DNA from: Gyrodactylus bullatarudis
Lineage: Eukaryota; Platyhelminthes; Monogenea; Gyrodactylidea; Gyrodactylidae
DNA length: 64,000 bases
Reading direction: 5' to 3'
NCBI GenBank assembly: GCA_012064415.1
Contig: SSNU01000104.1
Coordinates: forward strand, 124,001 to 188,000
The notes beneath the pieces were generated by a model. The model saw only the letters and a program-made list of their open reading frames with translations. It searched no databases and was not told the origin of the DNA. Below are positions 13,008 to 22,600 of the stretch, in pieces; the stretch's first letter is position 1; each line of letters starts with the position of its first letter. Made by a program: the position numbers and the translations under genes.

Positions 13008-14852
13008 ATGGGTGCCTACTCGTCCCGACCTAACATGAAAATAGAATCTCATGCTGATGTTAATGAGTTTATCAGTTATTGTACTGCTTCTGTTCAAGGT
13101 TGGCGTATCTCCCAAGAAGATGCTCATATAAACAAACTTTTCTTTGATCAAGAATCAAAATCATGTCTTTTCGGAGTGTTCGATGGACATGGCGGTCCTG
13201 AAGTCGCTAGATACATAGCCGCCAATTTTCAGGAAATTCTCGAGGATAATGAAAATTTTAAAGCTATGCCCAAAAATGTCGCTAAAGCTCTAAAAGACGC
13301 ATTTTTAAAGTTGGACGCTCGTATTGCTGAACCTCAGACTAGAGCTGCTCTAGAGGAGCTAGCTAGTGAAGATGAAATGTCCGATGACGAAGACGAGGAA
13401 GGAATCAAAGCTCTTTGCGAAGAAGCTGATGAACCTATTGAGAAGCTTATAGAAAAGTATGGCGGTGAAGACAGTATTCCCGAAGAAACAAAGATGTTGC
13501 TCGATATTCGTAGGAAAAGTCAACTTCTGAAAGATGATAAGGTTTCTGAAAATAAAGATGATGAGAAGGCAGATAAGTCAGTAGAGAAAGATAACAAGGC
13601 AGATGAAAAAGTTTCGGAAGAAACTGAAAATAAGTATGATGTCGAACTTGATCTTAATGGTAAATCTGAAGATGCTGAAGAGAAGGACGACGAAGAAGAA
13701 GATGAAGAGGACGACGATGATGATGAGGAAGATGAAGAGGATAGCCTAGATGATGATTCCGAAGATGATTGTTCTGAAGATTCTGAAGAAGATGTCAAGA
13801 ATATGTTTGGAGATGGCATTCCAGGATTCTCTAGTGGTTCCACTGCTTGTGTTTGTCTAATTGTTCCAGACAAAAAGACTCAAAAAGTGAGGCTAGTAAC
13901 AGCAAATGCTGGTGATTCTCGTGCTGTGCTCTGCCGAGATGGCAAATATATAGATCTTTCTCTTGATCACAAGCCTGAAGATGAAAAAGAACTTGCTAGA
14001 ATCAAGAGTGCTGGTGGTTCTGTTAATGACGAAGGTAGGGTTTGTGGAGGTCTTAACTTGAGCAGAGCCATTGGTGATCATAGTTACAAGAAGAGAGAAG
14101 ATCTCAGTTTATCTGAACAAATCATTACTGCTGATCCAGATGTATGTGAAGTTGAATTGGAGCCAAAACTTGATAGATTCATTGTGATTGCCTGTGATGG
14201 TATCTGGAATTCAATGACCAGCCAAGAAGTTATCGATTTTGTAAAAGCTAGACTTGATGATAACTCTCTTATTCGTAAATGTCGCAAAGAGTTTCCTGAT
14301 CCTAGTGATAGTGAATATGACGATGATAACGAATCGGAAGAGGACTCTGAGGAAGAAAATGCAGAAGATGATGACAAAGAGATGAAAACCGATGGTGAAG
14401 AAAACAAATCCAAAGAAGAAGCAAAAAAGGAATCTGATGACGAGATTAAAAAGACTGCCAAGAACCTCTTGAAAAAATTGAATGGTAAGAAGAAAGATTC
14501 AAAACAAGAAAACGGTGATGAAGAAAAGGAGAAAAATGGCGAAGAAACTACAAAACCAGAATTACCCCTGCCAACGGATCAGGCTGGTATTCTCCGCGAA
14601 ATTGTTGAAGACTTATTCCACTATATTGTTGCTGATAAAACTTCTCCTGATGCTGTTGGCTGTGACAATATGACTTGCTCTATTATCATGCTCAACGACC
14701 TTGAATCATATGCTAAACAAGCTACTGCTGAATTGGAAGACATCAATCCAGCACTTCCAGATCAGACAATGAACACCACAGACGTTGTTGTCAAAAAGAG
14801 AAAAGCTAATGAAGTCGAAGAAAACCAAGATGCAAAGAGAATCAAGACTTGA
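13008..14852 (+). CDS. PPM1G-type PP2C Ser/Thr phosphatase
   Basis: Single-exon gene of 614 residues. It starts MGAYSSRP, with a Gly2 that could be myristoylated as in PPM family members. PP2C motifs run in order: GWRISQEDAH (31-40), FDGHGG with metal-ligand Asp59, NAGDSRAVL, DHKPEDEKELARIKSAGG, GGLNLSRAIGDHSYK, ACDGIWN with Asp397, and CDNMTC with Asp553. As in human PPM1G, a long acidic insert (about 120-265) splits the catalytic domain after the DGHGG part. Here a second acidic/lysine-rich insert (about 425-525) sits between the fifth motif block and the last Asp, which I do not recall from vertebrate PPM1G. The C-terminus has a basic KKRK nuclear-localisation-like segment. It is a Mn/Mg-dependent phosphatase, nuclear in vertebrates and linked to splicing and chromatin. 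It lies divergent from CDK1 and tail-to-tail with GSKIP (123 bp). Confidence 0.93.
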   Translation: MGAYSSRPNMKIESHADVNEFISYCTASVQGWRISQEDAHINKLFFDQESKSCLFGVFDGHGGPEVARYIAANFQEILEDNENFKAMPKNVAKALKDAFLKLDARIAEPQTRAALEELASEDEMSDDEDEEGIKALCEEADEPIEKLIEKYGGEDSIPEETKMLLDIRRKSQLLKDDKVSENKDDEKADKSVEKDNKADEKVSEETENKYDVELDLNGKSEDAEEKDDEEEDEEDDDDDEEDEEDSLDDDSEDDCSEDSEEDVKNMFGDGIPGFSSGSTACVCLIVPDKKTQKVRLVTANAGDSRAVLCRDGKYIDLSLDHKPEDEKELARIKSAGGSVNDEGRVCGGLNLSRAIGDHSYKKREDLSLSEQIITADPDVCEVELEPKLDRFIVIACDGIWNSMTSQEVIDFVKARLDDNSLIRKCRKEFPDPSDSEYDDDNESEEDSEEENAEDDDKEMKTDGEENKSKEEAKKESDDEIKKTAKNLLKKLNGKKKDSKQENGDEEKEKNGEETTKPELPLPTDQAGILREIVEDLFHYIVADKTSPDAVGCDNMTCSIIMLNDLESYAKQATAELEDINPALPDQTMNTTDVVVKKRKANEVEENQDAKRIKT

Positions 14853-14975
14853 TTTATATATCTAAATGCAATGAGACCTAAAATATAATAATCTAACTTG
14901 TGTATTGTACTCAATATATTTATTTTTATAAAGGCAAATTTACAGTTATAGTTTCTTTTATTTTTAATCAATTCA

Positions 14976-15308
14976 TTAATTTAGTAGGGAAAGCTTCTCT
15001 GACAGTTTTTGACTGAATTTTTTCACAAACAGTTGACTTTGAGCGTTGAGTAGTTGTACCATGGTCTCATAACTTTTAACGTTGAATTTGTCATCGACCA
15101 AGTCAAACTCTTTAGATATTATTTGAAAGCCTAATGATGATACCTTTACGCATAGCTCGTCTCCTTCTAGTGTCTCAACATTTAAAAACGCCTCGGACTC
15201 ATTGAATGGCAGTTTTTGGGAAATAGATATAAGTTTAACTCCAAAACTAAATTCTTCTACAGCCGCTTCAGCTTCAGTAGAGCAAAGATCTTGAAATTCT
15301 CTTGACAT
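14976..15308 (-). CDS. GSK3-beta interaction protein (GSKIP)
   Basis: Single exon, 110 residues, about the size of the GSKIP domain. Conserved features in order: an N-terminal amphipathic helix (TEAEAAVEEFSFGVKLIS) that corresponds to the PKA-RII-anchoring helix of human GSKIP; the strand AFLNVETLEGDELCVKVS; LGFQIISKEFDLVDD; and a C-terminal helix YETMVQLLNAQSQLFVKKF that corresponds to the GSK3-binding region. In vertebrates this small cytosolic protein binds GSK3-beta and tethers PKA. Whether both activities are kept here is inferred from the helices only. The start is the first in-frame ATG after a stop-rich AT stretch. It starts 267 bp from the zinc-finger gene in divergent orientation. 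Confidence 0.85.
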   Translation of the reverse strand: MSREFQDLCSTEAEAAVEEFSFGVKLISISQKLPFNESEAFLNVETLEGDELCVKVSSLGFQIISKEFDLVDDKFNVKSYETMVQLLNAQSQLFVKKFSQKLSEKLSLLN

Positions 15309-15575
15309 AAATTATTAATGTCACTTTCAAGAATTATGCTACTGATCTATATTAAATAAGGTGAGATTGCTAAAAAGTTTTCAAGATTTGTGAAATCCAG
15401 ACTCAAGATTTAATCTATTAAATTTAAGTTAAATTATTTAACACTTTTGAACAGAGAAACAATTTAAACTAATTTTAGAATTTAAAGTTAGTATAAAGTT
15501 TAGTTATAATAAATGCTTTTAACTAAGTTTGAAAGTCAAAAATCCAACATTCGGTCGTTTTAGTTTGTCATAGTC
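15309..15575. promoter_or_regulatory. Divergent promoter interval between GSKIP and the zinc-finger gene
   Basis: 267 bp of very AT-rich sequence lies between two divergent start codons and must hold both promoters. The stretch near 15420-15520 repeats TTAA/TTTAA-rich words. No defined factor site is evident. Confidence 0.4.
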
Positions 15576-16870
15576 ATGGGGGATGCATTTCTCTGCAAAA
15601 TATGCCATAAATTTTACAATTCTGTATGTTTTATTTATTATCATTATTTTATTTAAGAAAGCAGAGCTCGATTCTCACAAAGATGCTGAGCACCGAAAGA
15701 AACATGTATGCCCCCTATGTACCCGATCCTTTAATTTGGAAAATAAGCTAAGGCGTCATTTCAGCTCAGTACATTCAAATGAAAGACCTTTTGTCTGTAA
15801 TTTATGTTCAAAAGGATTCTCTCGTAAAGATAAACTAAACGATCATATTCGTCGCCATAATAAGGCTATGAAGTTCTCTTGCAACTTTTGTGACAGCATG
15901 TTCGCTATGCGTTCACATCTCAGTAATCATTTGCGTACCGTTCATCAGGCTACACTAATTAAGAGTTCCAATACTGTAATGACCAATTCTGAAAACTCTC
16001 CTCAAAGCTCCGTGTATGATTCCCCTATTGAGTCTACACCTCTTTTCAATCAGGACAATTTGAAAATTTTAATTTCATCTGGAGTATCTCTAGGTCAAAA
16101 TCCAACAAATCAATTTTGTGATAATGTTTCAGATCAAAACATTCATTATTCTTTCTCTTCGAGCCATCTTTACCCTCAAAATATCAACTCAAATCAATTC
16201 GAATGTTTGTCTTTGAAGGAATTCAACCAAAGTAATGACTTGGTTACCATGGTGAGTTTAAATCGAAAACATTTGAGAACATCTTTGTAAATATCAACTT
16301 TTTATCCTTTTCTAGAAAAATGGAGAGACAGGCATTTTAAATCTGAATAGCTACCGAGAACAAGAGAGCTTTGGCCCTACTCAATGTAAAAGTCTAGATT
16401 TATCCAACCACGACTCTTCAAGTTGGCTTAATTCCCTGTACTATTTGGCAGGAAATGCATTTCACCAACGACAACAAATGCGTCAAGATGAGTTTACAAC
16501 CTCTTGTCAAGATTCCAACTTGAAATTTATTCAAAACAATTTCCAACAAATTCATAAAATCAAGAAGGAAGATAACCCAAGTCTATTTTATTGTCAACCA
16601 ATACATATGACAACAGATGAAATTTCATCCAAAATCGAATCTATCCACTACCCCGAGACTGAAGGCAAAGAAAACTTTAATCCAGTCCAAAAGCAACATT
16701 TGCTCACTTCCAATCTTCAGCAATCTAGCTTTCAAAATGTCCCTTTCGACGTCAATACCCTAAACATGGGATACACAGATTTTAACCAAGATGCACAACT
16801 CAATCAGAAATTGCCAAATCAATCCAAGCTTGATAATTTTCCACTGATCAAGTTAGAAAACTTTGCTTAA
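15576..16870 (+). CDS. C2H2 zinc-finger protein with four N-terminal fingers
   Basis: Three exons: 15576-15623, 15658-16251, 16316-16870 (introns 34 and 64 nt), giving 398 residues. The ATG at 15576 opens MGDAFLCKICHKFYN, the first half of finger 1. The 34-nt intron splits that finger, and exon 2 completes it (HKDAEHRKKH). Finger 2 begins HVCPLCTRSF, finger 3 FVCNLCSKGFSRKDKL, finger 4 FSCNFCDSMFAMRSHL; the linker NERPFVC is TGEKP-like. The remaining ~270 residues are Ser/Asn/Gln-rich and probably disordered, with two sumoylation-type sites (IKKE, and IKLE near the C-terminus). It is likely a nuclear DNA-binding transcription factor. No ortholog can be named. Taking only exon 2 as the gene would lose finger 1. 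Confidence 0.85.
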
Positions 16871-18189
16871 AAGCACCAATAATGACACACTGCCATTTTC
16901 AGTCAGTTTTTATTTGTCAGTCACTTGATAATTTCATCAAAACACTCATACATTAGAAACCTAAGAGTATGCATTTTTTCGCTTCCGATAGAAACAACTT
17001 AATTATTATTCATTAAAGTATGACTTACCAAAGATGTGAATGAAGTCCTTGTACATCATTCTTTTCATTGTCCTATCATCAGAAAAGATTTTGTCCTATT
17101 TTTTTACTTTCCACCTTATTCATATTAGAGACTTGCTATTTCTTCATGTTAATTCATCCGTTTAATTTAAATTTTTAGCCTGCCCAGTTTTGCTGGATCA
17201 TACTATGTGAAGTATGGGTTATTATCATTTATTATTATTAGAACCAAGAAGGACTTTGTATTCTGTTATCTTGGTCAAGATTTTAAACATAATCAGAGTG
17301 AACTATCGTTATCATTGCTATCATTTTTTTTGACACAAAACACAAAAGATTTATTATAGAAGATTGTCTGGAAACCTTGCTATATTTTTTCTACAAATAA
17401 AAAAACAATTTTACTACTCAAAAATACCTATCTCTCCTCTTCATTGAAAGTAGAAACTTTTGAGAAAATCATTAAGCAGTAGTAAAGCGTATGTTTACGC
17501 AAAATAAAAATAGCCTTTACTGAAGAGTCTCTAGTTCTGGGAATAATTTGGATTGTCAATGACAACTTGTCATTCTTTTGTTATAATAATAAACTCATTC
17601 GGGCTTACACGTGCAAGCCCACCAGATTATTATGATAAAAATTACAATCTGACAAAAATTTCGCTGATTAAAAATATATATTCATTAAAGAAGCGTAAAG
17701 AGCCTACCAGCAGTACTTATAAGTTTTGACTTGTTTATACTACACACAGTGTGTACATCGGTAATCAATGATTGATTAGACTTGTTCATTCATGAAATTC
17801 ATGATTCAATTTCAAAAGTAACAAGTCTATGAATAAATCTTTATATTTGCATTTGGGAAAAAGGATTACATGAGCTGTGTGGATTGAAATAATCCTCCTT
17901 TAGCTAATTATTCTTGTTAAGCTCTTGCGAATTTAATTCCTTGACAATTGTATTATCCTGTGAGAAAGAAGAAAAAGATAATCAAGATATGTATTATAAT
18001 TTATAATTTACAACCTTGGACTGAATTTGAAATCTTTTGGGTTATATTCTCAATCTTTAACACTTATAATTCAAAAAGTAGTCCCAAATTTATTCGAAAT
18101 ACAGTTCTGTTTTGGAATCTTTCCCATCCTAAATCAAATCCCATTTTTATAATATTCATCCTCTTCAAAGTTACTTTGATTGGACGTTA
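16871..18189. other. Intergenic region between the zinc-finger gene and the PLE fragment
   Basis: AT-rich stretch with no recognisable coding sequence. It holds short palindromes (GGGCTT..AAGCCC at about 17601-17620; ACACAGTGTGT at about 17745). The 3' UTRs of the zinc-finger gene and possibly of the convergent receptor gene must fall within 16.9-18.9 kb. I see nothing else. Confidence 0.4.
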
Positions 18190-18665
18190 CATGAATTTAC
18201 GCTTTATATTATGGAAAGAGAATCTAATGGTATTTTGAGTTTCTTACATGTCAAACCAACTAGAAGAGAAAATGGATCAATTCTGAGAAATATTTAAAAT
18301 AAGACTAAGTTGGCTTAATTGGTCTAAGTAGGAGGATAAGAAAGATGGCAAGCCCTGAGGAATGGACTTACGAAATAGAGAATACAAAGTTAAGCCTGAA
18401 GAAAAATGGTTATTGCAGTATATTTGCTCGGAAGATCAAGTAAGAAGGACACTGGTGTTACTAGGCATCTTAGACAAGAAGAACATGCAATTTTAATTTA
18501 TAATTTTTCCATTTTATACAAAAATCCTGATAACGACAGCATAGATGTAGGGATGAAAGAAAAATTACTCATAATCTTCAACTACCCTGGCCTATGTGAG
18601 CTTTTTTACTTTTCTCTTCACTGTTGCTATTGATTGGAGAGTTTTGGTGTTTCTTTCAGCAAAAA
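18190..18665 (+). mobile_element. Penelope-like element fragment (copy 1), degenerate
   Basis: Nucleotide similarity to the PLE at 31440-35320. The segment around GGAAAGAGAATCTAATGGTA matches the RT C-terminal part (ERESNGILSFLD in the better copy), now with stops. It then jumps to the end of the endonuclease region (TRHLRQEEHA, ILYKNPDNDS) and the shared 3' untranslated tail that ends in TTTCAGC near 18660. The middle (thumb and most of the GIY-YIG domain) is deleted. It lies just downstream of the receptor's last exon and is not part of that gene. Confidence 0.7.
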
Positions 18666-18938
18666 TGCAAGCTAGAAAATCAAAAGTTAAGAATTCGGAC
18701 AAGTTAACAATTTGAAATTAAGATTAAGTAAAAACTCTTGAACGGATTTGTGTAAAAGGACAAGATCAATATAAATATTTTTCTGACTTTTTCCAAATTC
18801 TCATACACGATATGAGACAAGTTCATCATCATCAGAAATGAAATGGTAAGAAAATCAATCATATTTTTCACTATTTCAACATTCCCTATGAAATCTAAAC
18901 CTCAATGTTTCATGGTAATCTCAATGACCTATGGAGTA

Positions 18939-19646
18939 TTACTGTTGATCTAAACTCTCTTGAGTTGGCAACAATTCCTTAAATGTGAAATAATTTACCT
19001 CTGAATTGTCTCGACTAAAAGTTTCGTTGTTTGATTTTTCCTTTTTAACTGAGGGAATTCCATATTCGGAATAATCTCTAATCTTGGGTGGCTCCCCTAA
19101 TAAATTCATAGAAGCTTTTCTTGTCAAACTATTGGCCAGATTCTCTTCACTTCCAGTTCTCAGAGCTAAATTGGAGTCTCTCAACATTGTCGTCGGATTG
19201 TGATTCCCGAATTTCATCAAGTTAGCCTCAGAAGCCGACGGTCTTTCCTCTTGAATTGAGCTAGTCAATGATGAGTTACCACTTTGACAGTGAGTGTTGA
19301 AACTTCGTGAACTCCTCCTTGGCCTTTGGACTTTACGAGGACTGGACGAAGCAATTAAACCAGACCGATAGTTGTACAAAGAACCATCATCCAAGAAACT
19401 TTCTGTATTGTCGACCTGTCGTTGATTGTAGAATGCCTCCATAGGTGTATCATTATTAATTTGATATTGATGTTGACGATGGATAGCTGGTGAGAATGAC
19501 ATGTTTTGGTGGGAAGCATTAAGATGATTAGTTTTCAAGCCAAGAGTTTGATGATATGGTGTTTCATGAAAAGATATATCATGAAATCTTGTTTCATAGG
19601 CGGAACGATGCATTAGACTGTCATTTACAACGGGGGTTTGTTGTTT
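18939..19646 (-). CDS. Receptor exon 12: C-terminal tail
   Basis: 708 nt after a TTTTTTAG acceptor in phase 0, ending with a stop at 18939-18941. The 235 residues are polar and disordered-looking with many possible phosphosites (SSSPRKVQRPRRSSRSF, GSEENLANSL, TRKASMNLL) and an amphipathic end, FKELLPTQESLDQQ. No known tail motif of Robo, DCC or CDON could be matched with certainty. Confidence 0.65.
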   Translation of the reverse strand, partial: KQQTPVVNDSLMHRSAYETRFHDISFHETPYHQTLGLKTNHLNASHQNMSFSPAIHRQHQYQINNDTPMEAFYNQRQVDNTESFLDDGSLYNYRSGLIASSSPRKVQRPRRSSRSFNTHCQSGNSSLTSSIQEERPSASEANLMKFGNHNPTTMLRDSNLALRTGSEENLANSLTRKASMNLLGEPPKIRDYSEYGIPSVKKEKSNNETFSRDNSEVNYFTFKELLPTQESLDQQ

Positions 19647-22600
19647 CTAAAAAAGAATTTAATTATTGTTTTAATAATATTGAAACCAAAAATTGCTATA
19701 ATCTATGAAAGTAAAGCGTTGTCTATAGAATTTCATGACCTGATAATGAAACTGATGGGATCATGTCAACTACATGTACAATGGACATTGTCAAATTTCA
19801 TCGAATATCACTATTATGACCTAGATTCAAAAGAGAACTCAAAGAACCTGTTGGTAATCAAGAAAAGTTGGTTAGAAAGAGTTCAGAATAATTTTTTTAA
19901 GCTTGACAGAATGTAAACAATTTGAGAACTCAACATTAGTTAGCATAGACCCGGAATCACGTATATAGACATTAGGGTAATACAAAATTTTATTTATTTC
20001 GAACAATGTTTTTATGTCTTAATCAAAAATTGATGTTTTAACCATGAAAAACACATTTTTGAAAATCAAAATGAAAATTTTTCATCTTCTGATATAAAAA
20101 ATCCTATTTTCCCTAAAATCATCAAAATTTACCTAATTTCCTGTGACTTTCTTCCGACATGTGAAAGAACACTCAATTTTTACTATAAGCCCTATTTTTA
20201 TTCAAAATGTTGCAAAAACTATTCAAAAATCTCAATTTTGTCTTTCTCGTAGTAAAATTCATTGAAAAAATCTTGGCGCGTGTTCAAAAATAGTCATCTT
20301 CAATCGAGATTTTATATATCAGAACAAACTCGAAAACGTATGGTTTTAAAGGAAAAAATGCTTAGTTTTCGATAATCTTCAAAATGAGATTAAGGCTGGG
20401 AAAAGTTGAAGAATTTGGCCTACTCTAATAGACATTAAACTAATGTTTGTAAATTTGTTCTGATTGTAAAATCCCAACTCACAACGAAATGATTACTTTG
20501 TCCCAGAGCATTCGCACCAACGTAAACAACATTATTTGAGGAGCTGATGGGATTCGATAGAACGTGAACTGACTGACTAGCACTTATGTTTCCGTTATGC
20601 TGTTGGCTAGGATGCAGAAATGAGGTATCATTAAACTGATATGAATAGTTCTGTTCTTGAGTCAACATCATCTGAGGACTGACAGGACTCTTGGCCATGT
20701 AAAAGTTATGACTGCTCATGTTGGGAAGACATAGACTGTGTACACGTCCATTCTGACTAGCGTAGACATCGTTTATCGAAGCGATATTATTGTGAAACAT
20801 TCCTGAAAAGTAAAAAATATTTAGTAAATCTCCATATATACAAGAATATAGAATTTCTTTAATGAATTATACTTTTAACTTCAGTTTTTCTTTAGTGTAC
20901 TTAAAACTGTTCGAATTTCTCAAGGTGAAATAATCTCAGTTTCTATCTAACTCTAAGATGACTCTTTTTAAGAGAATTTGAAAGTCGCATGAATGATTTA
21001 CCTTGGCACAAAGCCTCTTCAAAATGTTGAATCAGAATAATTAATCTCTAAGCCTTTTCCTACCAGATATTTTATCCTTAAACTTAATCCAATATACAAA
21101 ATAATGTTGACAATTCATAAGAACTATCAACAGAATTAGTATTGAATGTGGTTTAGATCCATTCTAAGACTGAGTGAACTAGAAGGTTTCCATATGTTAA
21201 CCTGTCACGATCAGTTCATTTCTACCATCAAATATTTGTAGTCTAAATCAATAGGACTACATAGTCTAATTCGATCTTTTATAATCTTTTTGTCCATATA
21301 AGATATTAGACACTGGACTGTAAATGAGAAAAAAAAACAGTTTAGAGTGTAGCATGATGAACGTTGGAGGTAGATTTTGTAGATTTCTAGCATAGGTCAG
21401 AATTTGAATGGGCTCTTCAGGAGAACTCGAATGATGTGTAAAATATATGGTCCAAAACCTATTTATGAACTGATTGCAATGTTTTTGCATTAAAATTAAC
21501 AGGAAGAAAAATTTACAGAATTTAATTTCAATCATATTTCTCATGATAGAAGCTAAACCATCTTTCTCATAATTCTAAATTCCATATAGTGCAAATGAAA
21601 TGACTAATTGAAATTGGCAATATCAAATCGGACAAAATATTCACTCTCAACCACATTTTCACCCAGGGAAAATAAAATTGAACATATTAATAGAATTGAA
21701 AAATCTATCCCTAACGCTCTCAAACAGAGAATTGATATGCTTTTAGTCGGATTTTTTTTTCATGTTCATTTATAAATAAAATAAATTTTTCTGGGCTATC
21801 TATATTTTGACAGCTTTTGTCTGAATTGCATTTTCATGTTCTAATTGGATCAATAAAAAGTTTCCTTCTACTAATTACTCTAAGATCAACAAGAGATAAA
21901 TAAATGATTAAAATTTACATAATTATGAATAGAATCTTATATCTTCAAAAGATTATTAGTAAAAGTATTAGATTTAATCGGAATAATAAAAACCCTTTCT
22001 AAAGTCTCTTTCAGACGTTTCAGTACTGTGATAGTCAAGTACATTCTTCTTAAGTGGATGCAATAGCATTATTCGTGATATCGAAATTTGAGATAATTAG
22101 TTAATTTTATGTTATTCAAGTAATCGTAAATTAACACAGAAAAAATACTTGCAAATGGTAATAGAACATATTGGTAGAACAGAGATAAACCTTTAGAGAA
22201 ATTAGAATTGTTAATAATGAAATGGTTTCATTAGATGTAAGTTCACAGTTTCCTAGTATACCTATAGAGGAGAATCTTACTATCATCAAATCTTTCATGG
22301 ATAAACATGATGGTTTTGAAATGCAAAGTAATGAGATTGCGTCTCTCATTAGAATCTGTTGTACTAATGATCCATTGTCATTTCAAAACAAAGTTTTCAT
22401 TCAGAAAGATGTGAAAGCTATGGGATCACCTCTTAGCTGATATCTTTTTAGGTTGGTTAGAAATGAATAAGATGTCAGAAACTATAAATAATTTCACTGA
22501 TGTTTACATCAGATATGTCGATGACACTTTTACTCTGATGAAACCTACTATTTTCATGAAGCTTAACTTCAAAAGTGATGGTTACAGTAATGATATAAAA

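Noticed and set aside
13520..13873. Serine-rich minus-strand frame opposite PPM1G
   Set aside because: It is the antisense of the GAA/GAT-rich acidic stretch; such repeats give Ser-rich antisense frames. The same holds for 14084-14461.
17595..17630. GGGCTT..AAGCCC stem followed by ACCA, suggestive of a histone 3' stem-loop
   Set aside because: The inner sequence ACACGTGC is not the conserved loop, and no histone gene lies upstream.
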